Below, one piece after another: positions 16,498-26,992 of a stretch of DNA of 64,000 nucleotides. Location: positions 3,701,001 through 3,765,000 of the forward strand of contig NZ_CP036433.1 in NCBI RefSeq assembly GCF_007751035.1, read 5' to 3'. A model generated the notes under the pieces. It saw only the letters and a list, made by a program, of their open reading frames with translations, made no database searches and was not told where the DNA came from. Position 1 is the stretch's first letter, and every line of letters starts with the position of its first letter. The DNA is from Lignipirellula cremea. GTDB lineage: Bacteria > Planctomycetota > Planctomycetia > Pirellulales > Pirellulaceae. A program made the position numbers and the translations under genes.

Positions 16498-19400
16498 TTA
16501 TTCTTGTTGCAGCGCTTCGTACGCCGCCCGGATTTCCTGGCGGGCTTGCGCTTGTCGGGGCGCCCAGTCGCTGTCGGCCGGTGGTCGATCCGCCGCCTGG
16601 AGCACGGACCGTTGCGGCCCGGCGGGAGGGGAATTCGTTATCCGTTCGGGGATCTTAGGCGGACTGCTAAAGGCAGAGAACAACGCCCTTTCCAGGGTGC
16701 TGGCGTTTTCATCCGGCGGCGTAAACGGAGCCTCCAGGGGAGGTGTTTCCAGGGGCGCCGGCGTTCCCTCTGGTGCGGGAATCTGCTCAGGATCCGGTCC
16801 CGGCGATAGCTCGGTCCCGGTTTCGGGACGTTCGCCTGTTGCTTCCAGCAGTTCTTTTTCCAGGAATTCCGGCGTGGGGAAGAATGGGGAGGCCGGCGCA
16901 CAGGGCAACACGCCATCGGGCGTCGGCAGGCCGTGCTCGCCCCCGATCGGACCTGGATCGATCCATAATCCTTCCGCGGTCAGCTGCATGGTGCCCAGGT
17001 CGTAATCGAGCGATCGACGGAGCGATTCGTAGCTGAGATAAACGGAAAAGAAGTCGTTCTGCGCGTTCTGCAGGTCGGTCAAGGCTGACAGCAAGTCGCG
17101 GGCAAAGGTATTGGAAACGCTAGTGACGGCGCCCACTTCAGGCGGCGGTACTTCCTGGGCCAGTTCCAGCTGGCGAATCGCGCTGCGAACGGCCTGCCGC
17201 CGCAGTTCGAAGTTCACCTGGTTCAGGTCGATATTGAAAATGATCTGGCGCAGCCCCTGGGCGACCTGGTCCTGGAACTGATAAAAGCTTCGCCGGGCTT
17301 GCTGGTATTCGATCAGCGACTGACGGTAAATGTTCCGTTCCGCCAGGCGAGTCAGCGGGGCGTCAAACTGCAGTCGCGCCCGCAGCCGGCCGGTGGTTCC
17401 CTGCAGGTTGAGCGGGTTATCGCCCACGTTCTGGAGGTCGCCGCTGAAGATGATATCCAGGCCGCTTTCCAGGTCGTCGGCGGTGAATTCAATGAGTCGC
17501 CAGGAGTCGACCAGCGAGGCCCGGGCGTTCATCCAGTCGCGGCGATAGCAACGGGCGATTTCCAGCGCCGTTTCGGTATCCAGGTCGACCCGGACCAGTT
17601 CGATCGTTTCCACGCGGGCCCGCAACTGGGCCGACAGCAGGGCGTTGACCGTCAAACGCATATCGCGAATTGTCTGGGGGAACGGCACAAACAGGCGATC
17701 CTCCAGCCGCTCGGTCAGCTGGGCGTCGGACAGACTGGGGCCGACCTGCAGCAGTTGCTCGATCTCGGCCCGGTATTTCTGCAGTCGGCTTTCAATCGAC
17801 AGCGGATGGGTCGTCAGCTTGAGCTCCACGCAGTCAATCTCCCGCGTGACTTCCTCAGGCGCCCTGCGCAGGTCGTTGTCGTCGATCAGATCCAGCCCCA
17901 CGCCGAGAGTTTTCAGGTCGGGACCGCAATCGTTTCGATTCGAGGAGAACGAATTCATCGGCGGACGCGAGCGGAGCCATTTCAGGTTCTCAAGACGAGT
18001 CGGAATTGCCGCCTGGAGGTTACGGACGTCGTTCCGAGCCCGCACCACATTGCAGGTAAGGAGCTGTTCACGCGTCTGTTCCAGCTGGTCCAGCAGCTGG
18101 AGCAGGCTCTGCAGGCGAGCGGGCACGTCGTCTTTGGTCCAGGAGTACTCGACGGGCGGATCGCCGACCGGCTGGCCTGGGAGCAAAGGAGAGGGCAACG
18201 GCGCCGGCAGCACTTCCGCCGGGGCGACCTGACCTTCGAACTCGCATTTGAATCCGATGACCTCGCCTTGTTCGATCTCTCCGCGAATACTGTTGATAAT
18301 ACCGCTGACTTCTTCCTGCAGTTCGTTGATCCGGTACTGCTGCGCGAGAGTGGCGATATCCAGCAGGGAGAAACGATCGAGCAGCGGGTCTTCAATTTCA
18401 ATATCCAGCTGCGGCGGCAAGCCCATCGCAATTTTGAAAGAGTCCAGCTGCACGCGGAACTGGGTTTGCGAGTTAAGCAGGCGTCCTTGCGCGGTGAACA
18501 ACGATTGCCGGGCTTGCTGCACCTGAATGGGGGTAATACGACTGGCGGCTGACAGCGATTCGATTTCGTCCAGGCTGGCCTGGACCGCTGACACATTCGC
18601 TTCCAGATTGCGCAGCTCCTGCAGCGATTGCACCAGGCCGAGGAACCCCCCCACATTGCCGCCGCCGGCTCCAGTGCCGCCGCCGATGCCGGAGCCGCCC
18701 AGGCGACCGAAGCCGCCGCCGCCGACGCCGGTAAAGCCCTGCAGGCCGGAACCGCCAAACACGCCGCCTCGGCGGGTCACGCCGCTGCCCGCATCGCGCC
18801 CCGTGACAATTTCCAGGTAATACCCCCGGCGGAATCGCTCCAGGGTGCGTACGTTGGCAAGCAAAGCTCGCTCGGCGATTGTGAGGGTTTCCAGCACCCG
18901 GTCGCGTCCCGCACGGCGGAGCAGCGGCTGGGTAAAGACAAAATCGGCCAGCGTGGTCGCGACCTGGGTGTCCGGGCCGGCAAAGTCCCACACAATGGAG
19001 TTGGCCAGACCAACGACCAGATCGGCGCCGGTGGAGAACATTTTGGTCGCGGCAATTCCCCGTGGTCCGGTCGAGTACAGCTGATGGGTCAGCGTGCTGG
19101 AGGATTCTCCGCCGCCGCCCCGGCGTTCCGGTCCGTCGGCCGTGAAGGTGACAGAATCGCCGGCAAAGAACTGGGTCTGGAAGCGAAACCGCTCAAAGCT
19201 CACATCGAGAGCGGACAGATAAAGGTCTTCCAGCTCGGTCTGATAATCGGGCGAGTTGAGCAGCGCCAAACGGACGGCGTCGTCGGCACCGATCGACACG
19301 GCGCCATCCTCTTTCACCGGAATATAGGTGAGCCAGTACGGATTAGCCACCAGCGGGGTGTCGCCGTGTACATGCCAGGCGGGATAGCCCTTCATACCGT

Positions 19401-19782
19401 CGACTTTGTGCATAAATTTGTGCGAATACGGATCATCCGCCGGCATGGGCGGACAATCGGGCGAGTTCCCGTCGAACATCCGCGACTGCGGGTTAATATT
19501 GATCGTATAGTTTTCCAGGTCCCAGCGCGGATTGTTCGCTTTCTGGGCGACGAGGCCGTAGACATCCTGGTCGGCTTGCTCGCGATAGAATGCGCGGCTG
19601 CAGCCCGCCTGGGAAATTGCCAGGCAAGAGACCGCCATGACAGCAGCCATGGCAAAATGCGAGCGCAGGGTAACCTTCAGGAACACGGCGAACCGCGTCC
19701 CGGAGCAAGGAGCGAAATACTGCACGATAAGAATCCAGCAGAGCTTGCCCCAGCGGGCGCAGACCCCATGCGCAAAACGCAC
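16498..19782 (-). CDS. Very large TolC-family outer-membrane efflux-like protein
   Basis: A protein of up to 1094 aa. The annotated GTG start gives a long N-terminus before a lipoprotein signal (VMAVSCLAISQAGC). Starts at 19686 (GTG) or 19650 (ATG) would begin close to that signal and may be the real ones. TolC-like features are the long helical segments with LEIARCYRRDWMNARASLVDSWR, FDAPLTRLAERNIYRQSLIEYQQARR and SYESLRRSLDYDLG. It is about twice the usual ~450 residues. A Gly-rich insertion (GGGGFGRLGGSGIGGGTGAG region, about residue 345-375) splits the first half. The C-terminus is Pro/Glu-rich. It probably forms a trimeric outer-membrane channel; the inner-membrane partner is not adjacent. 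Confidence 0.75.
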   Translation of the reverse strand: MRFAHGVCARWGKLCWILIVQYFAPCSGTRFAVFLKVTLRSHFAMAAVMAVSCLAISQAGCSRAFYREQADQDVYGLVAQKANNPRWDLENYTININPQSRMFDGNSPDCPPMPADDPYSHKFMHKVDGMKGYPAWHVHGDTPLVANPYWLTYIPVKEDGAVSIGADDAVRLALLNSPDYQTELEDLYLSALDVSFERFRFQTQFFAGDSVTFTADGPERRGGGGESSSTLTHQLYSTGPRGIAATKMFSTGADLVVGLANSIVWDFAGPDTQVATTLADFVFTQPLLRRAGRDRVLETLTIAERALLANVRTLERFRRGYYLEIVTGRDAGSGVTRRGGVFGGSGLQGFTGVGGGGFGRLGGSGIGGGTGAGGGNVGGFLGLVQSLQELRNLEANVSAVQASLDEIESLSAASRITPIQVQQARQSLFTAQGRLLNSQTQFRVQLDSFKIAMGLPPQLDIEIEDPLLDRFSLLDIATLAQQYRINELQEEVSGIINSIRGEIEQGEVIGFKCEFEGQVAPAEVLPAPLPSPLLPGQPVGDPPVEYSWTKDDVPARLQSLLQLLDQLEQTREQLLTCNVVRARNDVRNLQAAIPTRLENLKWLRSRPPMNSFSSNRNDCGPDLKTLGVGLDLIDDNDLRRAPEEVTREIDCVELKLTTHPLSIESRLQKYRAEIEQLLQVGPSLSDAQLTERLEDRLFVPFPQTIRDMRLTVNALLSAQLRARVETIELVRVDLDTETALEIARCYRRDWMNARASLVDSWRLIEFTADDLESGLDIIFSGDLQNVGDNPLNLQGTTGRLRARLQFDAPLTRLAERNIYRQSLIEYQQARRSFYQFQDQVAQGLRQIIFNIDLNQVNFELRRQAVRSAIRQLELAQEVPPPEVGAVTSVSNTFARDLLSALTDLQNAQNDFFSVYLSYESLRRSLDYDLGTMQLTAEGLWIDPGPIGGEHGLPTPDGVLPCAPASPFFPTPEFLEKELLEATGERPETGTELSPGPDPEQIPAPEGTPAPLETPPLEAPFTPPDENASTLERALFSAFSSPPKIPERITNSPPAGPQRSVLQAADRPPADSDWAPRQAQARQEIRAAYEALQQE

Positions 19783-19980
19783 GGGCTACACGGAGCTGTG
19801 GCAAATAGGAAAACGACAGTTCGCCCCCCTGCGGCGATCGTTCGCGTCCTTCGTTAAAAATCGGGAATAAATGGCGGCGACTTGAACGATTATTCTGATA
19901 GTACCGGATGTGCCCATGCGACTCTCTGCAAACTACGCTCCCCGTTCAACTTACGTCGACTAGTTTGGAGCGAAGAAAAC

Positions 19981-20009
19981 TTGACGATGCCCTGTCTCCC
20001 ATTTATGAT
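19981..20009 (+). promoter_or_regulatory. Strong sigma-70-like promoter
   Basis: TTGACG, 17-base spacer, TATGAT. It lies in the 420-base divergent gap 19783-20202 and points to the gene at 20203, giving a 5' UTR of nearly 190 bases. That UTR includes the hairpin CTGCCA-GAT-TGGCAG near 20120. Confidence 0.6.
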
Positions 20010-20202
20010 CGAAGGGGAGAAGTTTCGTACACCACGGCGCCGGACGTCGCAGGAGGTCAGGGACTTCTCGCGACAAGGGCGATCCTTCTCCCTGAGGGAA
20101 TTTCAGGGGAGGTTTCGTCTGCCAGATTGGCAGGTCGTTCCACGTTTGGTCGGTTGATTCGCGGCGACTTGCTGCTTCCTTTTCTTCGATTTGTCGCGCC
20201 CT

Positions 20203-21876
20203 ATGGATATTGCAATTCAAGGCGGGTTAGTACTGCTGCTGTTGCTCAACATCTTTTTTCTGGTGATGAGCTTCAAGTCGTGGCGCTGGTTCCACGTCAT
20301 GGTCTGCTTCATGGTGTTTTGCGCTGCCGTGCCGCTGATGGTGTACTCCGCCCTGGTGGTCAAGACGCGCGACGCCTGGATGAAGACCTACCAGGAGTTT
20401 TCGGCCGCAGTCGAACAGCAGGATCTGGTTGAAAATCAGCTGATGTATGGCGACTTGACCGCCGTCAGCCAGACCGCCCCCAACATTGTCGATGTCAAAC
20501 AGGAACTGGGCCGCTGGCTCATTGATCGCGGACGCGTTTGGCGCGACGCACAGTTTCAGAACCGGAACGGCTTGAACGTTACCCTGCGTTTGCCGGTCGC
20601 CGCTCCCGCCCCGGCCCCGGCTCCTGATCCCGTGGCCGAAGCCCCTGATCCGGCAGCAGACCCTGCGGCCGATCCGGCAGCGGATCCTGCGGCTGATCCC
20701 GCCGCGGACCCGGCGGCCGATCCCGCCCCTGCTCCGGCTCCCGCAGCGCCGCCGCGCGCCCAGATTGATCCGGGCACGGTGGTTTACGGGTTCCTGGAAC
20801 GCCCCTACAAGGATTCGGACTTCAAAACGCCATTTGCCTTTCTGGGCGAGTTTAAAGTGGAATCGGTCGACGCCGGCGACGTCACCATTTCTTACATCGG
20901 CGTTCCCGACCAGGCGCAGTCCGACTGGATGAACAATCCCGACGGCAACACCTGGGTGCTTTATGAAATGATGCCCGTCGATGGCCACGAGATCTTCCAG
21001 GGGGAAGATATGCTGGCCGATTCGATTGAAGAGTATCTCCCGACTGAAGACGAACTGCTGGGGAATCTGCCCATCACCCTGTTCGATGTCGGCACGACCG
21101 ACGAACAGCACCGGGAAATGGTGGCTGAAATTCGCCGCAACCTGATCATTAATTACAGGTACGACCGGAAGCCGCTGGCGGAAATCCAGAAAGAGTTCCC
21201 CAACTTTGATCCGGCCCCCGATCGGATCTGGGTGGACGTTACCTTTGTGCAAAAGCACGAGATGGAAGTCGACGCTGGAGCAGGCGTCGATGACTACAAG
21301 CGGAATCCCTATGAACTGGGGCTGGCTATTTCCAGCCAGTTACGCCAGGGCAACAAGACCGTATTCGAAGTCAACGACCTCGCCCGCTTTCCGCTGGACG
21401 CCGCCCTCGACATGGAACGGGACGGCATCGTCAAAACGGGGACGCGGTACTACTATCGTGAGCTGCACGATTATAGTTTCGCCTTCAAAGAGAACAAACG
21501 CCGCCGAGAGCAGCTGATGCAGTCGATCAAGGACACGACGCGCGAAACCCAGAGCGTGCTGCACGCCCTGGCCAAAATTCGCGGAACCAATCCCGACATC
21601 GAAGGCGGCCAGCTTGCCGTCCGTCGTAGCGAACGCGACAAACGCGCCGCCGACCTCGATTTGCTGCGGGTGGAACGCGACCGGATCGCCAGCTACGTCA
21701 ATCTGCTCCAGGCAAAATACACCGCCGCGCGACTGGAGCTGAAAAAGCTTTATCACACCAACAGCATCCTCGCCGCCGAATTGGCGCGGATCCAGAACGC
21801 CCTGGTTGAAGAGAGCCGGCGACGTGTGGAAGAAGCCGTCCCCGCCGCACCCGCTTCGACTCCGGACGAGATCTAA
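20203..21876 (+). CDS. Large membrane-anchored hypothetical protein with PADPAADP repeat
   Basis: A 557-aa protein from the ATG at 20203 (a TTG four codons upstream is less likely). It begins with two hydrophobic helices (residues ~5-22 and ~30-52). Next come a soluble region, a low-complexity linker of repeated D-P-A-A units (about residues 140-180), a mixed domain, and a long charged coiled coil near the C-terminus (residues ~430-540). The topology suggests an inner-membrane anchor with a long extracytoplasmic or cytoplasmic rod. No named family is recognised. Confidence 0.78.
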   Translation: MDIAIQGGLVLLLLLNIFFLVMSFKSWRWFHVMVCFMVFCAAVPLMVYSALVVKTRDAWMKTYQEFSAAVEQQDLVENQLMYGDLTAVSQTAPNIVDVKQELGRWLIDRGRVWRDAQFQNRNGLNVTLRLPVAAPAPAPAPDPVAEAPDPAADPAADPAADPAADPAADPAADPAPAPAPAAPPRAQIDPGTVVYGFLERPYKDSDFKTPFAFLGEFKVESVDAGDVTISYIGVPDQAQSDWMNNPDGNTWVLYEMMPVDGHEIFQGEDMLADSIEEYLPTEDELLGNLPITLFDVGTTDEQHREMVAEIRRNLIINYRYDRKPLAEIQKEFPNFDPAPDRIWVDVTFVQKHEMEVDAGAGVDDYKRNPYELGLAISSQLRQGNKTVFEVNDLARFPLDAALDMERDGIVKTGTRYYYRELHDYSFAFKENKRRREQLMQSIKDTTRETQSVLHALAKIRGTNPDIEGGQLAVRRSERDKRAADLDLLRVERDRIASYVNLLQAKYTAARLELKKLYHTNSILAAELARIQNALVEESRRRVEEAVPAAPASTPDEI

Positions 21877-22079
21877 AGCGGCCTTGCCTTGACGTCCCGC
21901 ATCCTCTGCAATTGGCGGAGGAACGCCAGGTAAATCTGCACGCCGGCCGGTCAGCGCCGCGCCAGTCGAGTTGTGGATTTTGTCCGCAACTCGCATTCTT
22001 CTGTGCGAACGTACCTCTTCCGCACGGACCTGCAGCTACGTGGACATCCTCTTGCCCTGATGCGGTTCGGCGCTAAACG

Positions 22080-22913
22080 CTAACCGCCGTAGCCGCTGTA
22101 ACGTTTGAGTCCGCGGTGTAGCATCACCTGGGCGGCAACGAAAAAGAACAACAGCCAGGCGGCTTCGACGAGCAGGCCGCGAACCAGGTCAGGGCCCTGG
22201 ACCTTCTCCAGGAAGATCGCCGCCGGGTAGTACGCCAGGTACTTCAGCGGCATGTAATCCACGATCGTGCTGAACGGCTCTTTCAGCATGTCCAGCGGGA
22301 ACATGTGGCCCGACAGGAAAAAGCTCAGCAGCATGTAAATGAACAGCAGCGAGCTGACTTCGAGGAACCAGAAGCCGACCAGGCCAATGCAGATTTCCAG
22401 AAAGAAGCCGATCAGGAAACCCATCAGCAGCGACGCCACAAACGCGGCAAAAATGGGAAAAGGCGGCCAGCCCCCGACAAAAAAGGAACGGCACAGAAAA
22501 AAGACTAGCGCAAACGGCATCGCCGCCACCGCATAATAGGTCAGCTTGTGCGCCACCCGATTCAAGAACAGAAAGCCGATCAGATCGACCGGCTGGATCA
22601 GGAACTTTTTGATTTCGCCGTTGCGGATCTGCAGGGCGATGCCCGAGGCCAGGCCTGGCATGCTGGAGAACGCCCTGCTTAACATGGTAAGCAGGTAATA
22701 CGCCACCATGTTCTGAAAGGAATAACCGACGATGCTGGCGCCTTCGACCGACCCATGGCCGATCGATTCAAAAATGGCCCACCAGAGGAAAATCTGGGTG
22801 ACAATCGGCAGGAAACGCATCAGGGTGCCGAGCGCGAAGTCGCCCCGGTACACCATCCGCTCTTCGATACAGATGCGGAGGATCGTCCACCAGGTCAGCG
22901 CGCGAGCAATCAT
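22080..22913 (-). CDS. ABC-2 type transporter permease
   Basis: A 277-aa permease with six predicted helices, resembling the ABC-2 (DUF990-like) family. A conserved early segment is [19 protein letters not shown], and helices include [21 protein letters not shown]. These permeases work with a separate ATPase; none is next to it here. It starts 30 bases after the sucA stop on the same strand and may be co-transcribed, although no functional link is known. Confidence 0.82.
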   Translation of the reverse strand: MIARALTWWTILRICIEERMVYRGDFALGTLMRFLPIVTQIFLWWAIFESIGHGSVEGASIVGYSFQNMVAYYLLTMLSRAFSSMPGLASGIALQIRNGEIKKFLIQPVDLIGFLFLNRVAHKLTYYAVAAMPFALVFFLCRSFFVGGWPPFPIFAAFVASLLMGFLIGFFLEICIGLVGFWFLEVSSLLFIYMLLSFFLSGHMFPLDMLKEPFSTIVDYMPLKYLAYYPAAIFLEKVQGPDLVRGLLVEAAWLLFFFVAAQVMLHRGLKRYSGYGG

Positions 22914-22943
22914 GAGCTTCCAGGGTTGCGGGTCAAACGGCGA

Positions 22944-25727
22944 CTATCTTTCGAACGCTTCTTCCACCAGCTCTTGCTGCTCGCGCTTATGGCTGGCGTG
23001 CGAACCGGTGGCAGGACTGGCCGATTCCACGCGCGAAATCGAGCCAAACGGGAAACGGCCCAGCAGCCGCGGTCCGTAACGCGCCTTCCAGAAGTAATTG
23101 GCGCCCATGTTCTCCGGCTCTTCTTGCACCCAGTAGACGGGCGTGTCGTCGGCATAGACCGACATGGCTTCCTCAAGTGCTTGTTCGGGCACCGGATAGA
23201 ACTGTTCGATACGCACAATGGCCGTATCACGCCGTTCCTGTTTGATCCGGTAAGCGTCCAGGTCGTAGTAGATCTTGCCAGAGCAGAGCAGGACCCGCTC
23301 CACTTCGGCCGGATTAGTTTCCTGATCGGCGATGACGCGCTGGAACCCGCCCGACTCAATTTCGTCCAGGGTGGAAGTGACGGCCGGATGACGGAGCAGG
23401 CTCTTCGGCGTCAGGATGACCAGCGGCTTCCGCCATTTACGCAGCGTCTGGCGACGCAGGGCGTGGAAGTACTGGGCCGGCGTCGACGGATACATGATCT
23501 GCATGTTGTGTTCGGCCGCCATCACCAGGAAACGTTCCAGCCGGGCGCTGGAGTGTTCCGGGCCCATCCCTTCGAAGCCGTGCGGCAGCAGCAGGATCAG
23601 GCCGCTGAGCCGGCGCCATTTGTCCTCGGCGCTGGAAATGAACTGGTCGACAATCGCCTGGGCGACATTCAAAAAGTCGCCAAACTGGGCTTCCCAGGCG
23701 ACCAGGGATCGCGGCCGGTCCAGGCTGTAGCCGTACTCGAAACCGAGCACGCCGATTTCGCTGAGCGGGCTGTTGACGATCTCAAACGAGGCCTGGTTGG
23801 GCGACAGGTGCTGGAAGCGATTGTAGGGACGGCCCGTCTCCACATCGTGCAGCACGGCATGACGCTGGCTGAAAGTGCCGCGCTGCGAATCCTGGCCGGA
23901 AATACGAATCGGATAGCCGTCGACCGAAAGACTGGCCAGGGCCAGCGCCTCGGCGGCGGACCAGTCCAGCGGTTTTTCGTCGCGGGCCATTTCCCGCCGG
24001 AGTTCGACCAGACGCTCCAGCTTGGGATGCAGATGGAAGTCCTCAGGCGTATCACTGAGCTTGTTAAGCAGCAGAGCTGCCTGCTCGCGCTTGACGCCTG
24101 TGTTGGGTTCATCGTCGGCCGGCTCTTCGCCGCCGAGGAAGCCTTTCCACAGTTGCGCGTAGGCTTGCGGTTCGGGCAGGTAGTCTTCGTCGCGGGCCTG
24201 GGCGATCTGCTGTTCGAGTTTCTCGTGCCGTTCCTGGGACAAGCGATCGGCGTCCTCGCGGGTGATGGACTCCCACTTCAGCAAATGCTTGAGGAAGCCT
24301 TCGCGTACGCTTTCCCGTTTTTCAATGGAACCGTACAGAAGCGGCTGCGTGAAACTGGGCTCGTCGCTTTCGTTGTGACCCCAACGGCGATAGCAGTACA
24401 TGTTGATGACCACGTCGCGGCGGAACCGTTCGCGGAAATCCATCGCCAGATCGACCACCTGGGCCACCGCGGCCGGGTGCTCGCCGTTGACATGGAAGAT
24501 GGGAATCTGCAGCATTTTGGCGATATCGCTGGCGTACTGCGTGGAGCGGGCTTCCGTGGGGCTGGTGGTGAAACCGATCTGGTTGTTCACAATCACATGC
24601 AGGGTGCCGCCGATCGAGTAGCCTTCCAGCTGGCTCAGATTGAGCGTTTCCTGCACGACGCCTTCGCCGGCAAAGGCCGCATCGCCGTGGATCAGGATCG
24701 ACATCCCGCGACGGCGTTCGGTATCGCCCGACTGGTCCTGTTTGGCTCGTACGCGGCCCAGGGCGACCGTGTTGACAAATTCCAGATGGCTGGGATTAAA
24801 ACAGAGCGACAGGTGCACCTTCTGGCCCGTGGCCGACTTCCAGTCGCCCGAGTAACCCAGGTGATACTTCACATCGCCTCGGCCGTAATGCAGGTCGGGC
24901 CGGGAGTCTTCAAACTCCCAGAAAATATCCAGCGGCGGCTTGCCAATGATATTGGCCAGCACGTTCAAGCGACCGCGGTGAGCCATGCCCATCACCACTT
25001 CGGCCACGCCTTGCTGGCTGGCTTTATCGATGGCAAGGTCAAGCAGCGGAATCAGGCTTTCGGCGCCTTCGAGCGAGAACGTTTTGGAGCCGACATATTT
25101 TTTCCGGACAAACTCCTCGAACACCGAGGCTTCGGTCAGTCGTTTGAGAATTCGCCACTGCTGATCATGCGACAGCTTGATCCGGTTCTCGGTGCTTTCC
25201 ATCCGCAGCTGCAGCCAGGACCGCGCTTCGCTGTCGCTGACGTGCATGAACTGCACGCCGATGTAACGACAGTAGGTTTTCCGCATGCGGTCGACGATTT
25301 GCCGCAAGGACTGGGTCGTGGGCCCGCCGATCTCGGCCGCCGAGCAGGTGCGGTCCAGGTCCCCGTCGGACAACTGGAACTTCCGCAGCGACAGGTCGGG
25401 AGCGTCGGTCCGCTTGAAGCCCAGCGGATCCAGTTTGGCCGAATAGTGGCCGCGGGCGCGATACGCCCTGACCAGCTGATCGACCCGGTCCTGCAACTGG
25501 GCGGAATCCGACGGCGTCGCCGTGTCGGCTCCATTCCGACCGCTGGCCGGATTGAACACGCTCGCTGGGCGAAACGTGGGACGGAACGCCTTGGCGCTGG
25601 CGCCGTTGGTATGGGCGCCGTGGGTTAAGTCATCAAAGTAACGCTTCCAGGCGGGCGAAACTTGAGACGGATCGGAGCGGTACGCCTCAAAAAGACGCTC
25701 CACATACTCAACACTCTGAGGATGCAT
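22944..25727 (-). CDS. sucA: 2-oxoglutarate dehydrogenase E1 component
   Basis: Thiamine-diphosphate-dependent E1 of the 2-oxoglutarate dehydrogenase complex (TCA cycle, cytoplasm). The 927-aa length matches the family (E. coli ~933). The N-terminus carries the E1o peripheral segment (VERLFEAYRSDPSQVSPAWKRYF). The thiamine region contains HGDAAFAGEGVVQETLNLS and NNQIGFTTSPTEARST. A family signature in the C-terminal half is LLPHGFEGMGPEHSSARLER. The E2 and E3 subunit genes are not adjacent. It follows tgt by about 140 bases on the same strand. Confidence 0.96.
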   Translation of the reverse strand: MHPQSVEYVERLFEAYRSDPSQVSPAWKRYFDDLTHGAHTNGASAKAFRPTFRPASVFNPASGRNGADTATPSDSAQLQDRVDQLVRAYRARGHYSAKLDPLGFKRTDAPDLSLRKFQLSDGDLDRTCSAAEIGGPTTQSLRQIVDRMRKTYCRYIGVQFMHVSDSEARSWLQLRMESTENRIKLSHDQQWRILKRLTEASVFEEFVRKKYVGSKTFSLEGAESLIPLLDLAIDKASQQGVAEVVMGMAHRGRLNVLANIIGKPPLDIFWEFEDSRPDLHYGRGDVKYHLGYSGDWKSATGQKVHLSLCFNPSHLEFVNTVALGRVRAKQDQSGDTERRRGMSILIHGDAAFAGEGVVQETLNLSQLEGYSIGGTLHVIVNNQIGFTTSPTEARSTQYASDIAKMLQIPIFHVNGEHPAAVAQVVDLAMDFRERFRRDVVINMYCYRRWGHNESDEPSFTQPLLYGSIEKRESVREGFLKHLLKWESITREDADRLSQERHEKLEQQIAQARDEDYLPEPQAYAQLWKGFLGGEEPADDEPNTGVKREQAALLLNKLSDTPEDFHLHPKLERLVELRREMARDEKPLDWSAAEALALASLSVDGYPIRISGQDSQRGTFSQRHAVLHDVETGRPYNRFQHLSPNQASFEIVNSPLSEIGVLGFEYGYSLDRPRSLVAWEAQFGDFLNVAQAIVDQFISSAEDKWRRLSGLILLLPHGFEGMGPEHSSARLERFLVMAAEHNMQIMYPSTPAQYFHALRRQTLRKWRKPLVILTPKSLLRHPAVTSTLDEIESGGFQRVIADQETNPAEVERVLLCSGKIYYDLDAYRIKQERRDTAIVRIEQFYPVPEQALEEAMSVYADDTPVYWVQEEPENMGANYFWKARYGPRLLGRFPFGSISRVESASPATGSHASHKREQQELVEEAFER

Positions 25728-25870
25728 GTCGGGCCAGAAATGGGAGGGTTCAGAGGGCGAAAAATGCGACCAGGGCGGGGACCATCTAGTATATCATTCC
25801 GAACGCGATTGGAGCGAGGGTAAGCGAATTTCCTGAGCGGCTTCCTCGGACGGACGTTTGGCCAGGCGAA

Positions 25871-26992
25871 TCAGTCGATCTGCTCGCCCCAGCCAGTCAT
25901 CTTTTTCCGATAAAATGCGGGAAATTGATCGGCCTCGATCGCCGCGCGGGCTTCCGCCAGCAGCCGCTGGTAGTACGTGAGATTATGGGCCGTCAGCAGG
26001 ATGGGGCCCAGCATTTCATCGGCTTGAAACAGATGCCGCAAATAACCACGGCTGTGGCGGCACGCCGGGCACGGGCAATGCTCTTCCAGCGGAGCCAGAT
26101 CGCGCTGATGGATCAGGTTGCGCAAGCGAAGCGGACCTTCATCGGTAAAGGCCAGTGCGTTCCTTCCGTTCCGTGTGGGCATGACGCAGTCAAACAGATC
26201 GACGCCCCGCCGGACCGCTTCCAGCAGATCCTGCGGCCGGCCGACGCCCATCAGGTACCGAGGCTTGTCTTCCGGCAAGGCGGGACAGGTGAAATCCAGC
26301 GTGCGGTACATGTCGCTGGGCTCTTCGCCCACGCTCAGGCCGCCAATCGCATAGCCGGGAAAGTCGAGCGCCGTAAGCTGCTCCGCACACGATAGCCGTA
26401 GTTCCTCGTCCAGGCCGCCCTGCACAATGGCGAACTGCGCCTGGTCGGAACGGGTGGCCGCATCACGACAACGCTTGGCCCAGAGAATGGTGCGGTCGCA
26501 CGCTTCCCGCAAGGTCGCCAGATCGCACGGCAAAGGAGCCACATGATCCAGGACCATGGCGATATCGCTGCCGAGGGCCTCCTGGATTTCAATGGCCCGC
26601 TCGGGCGACAATTCAAACAGGGAGCCGTCGATGTGCGACCGGAAAATGGCGCCCTGATCGTTGATTTTGGTGAGCTTGGCCAGGCTGAACAGCTGAAAGC
26701 CGCCGCTGTCCGTCAGAATGGGGCCGTCCCAGCCCATGAACTGATGCAGACCGCCCAGTTCACGAACGATGGTCTCCCCAGGGCGCAGGGCCAAATGATA
26801 GGTGTTCGACAATACCATCTGCGCGCCGGTGGCGCGGACCGCATCAATCGTTAAACCTTTGATGGCGCCCAGCGTGCCGACGGGCATAAACGCCGGCGTA
26901 TCAACGGCGCCGCGCGGGGTGACGAACTGCCCCCGCCGCGCTGCACTGCCTGAGTCACGATGGACCAACTGATAGCCAAAGCCGTTAGTCAC
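25871..26992 (-). CDS. tgt: tRNA-guanine (queuine) transglycosylase
   Basis: Exchanges guanine-34 for the queuosine precursor in tRNAs with GUN anticodons. The 373-aa length is typical. Visible motifs: GTLGAIKGL near the N-terminus, the catalytic aspartate in [12 protein letters not shown], the second aspartate region ([11 protein letters not shown]), and the zinc ligands [15 protein letters not shown]. The GTG start overlaps the stop codon of the upstream gene (GTGACTAA), so translation is probably coupled. A QueD-like enzyme of the same pathway or of pterin synthesis lies at 51701. Confidence 0.96.
   Translation of the reverse strand: MTNGFGYQLVHRDSGSAARRGQFVTPRGAVDTPAFMPVGTLGAIKGLTIDAVRATGAQMVLSNTYHLALRPGETIVRELGGLHQFMGWDGPILTDSGGFQLFSLAKLTKINDQGAIFRSHIDGSLFELSPERAIEIQEALGSDIAMVLDHVAPLPCDLATLREACDRTILWAKRCRDAATRSDQAQFAIVQGGLDEELRLSCAEQLTALDFPGYAIGGLSVGEEPSDMYRTLDFTCPALPEDKPRYLMGVGRPQDLLEAVRRGVDLFDCVMPTRNGRNALAFTDEGPLRLRNLIHQRDLAPLEEHCPCPACRHSRGYLRHLFQADEMLGPILLTAHNLTYYQRLLAEARAAIEADQFPAFYRKKMTGWGEQID

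Noticed and set aside
22755-25628. 957-codon plus-strand frame opposite sucA
   Set aside because: It mirrors sucA codon periodicity, with no family similarity and no plausible start. sucA is certain.
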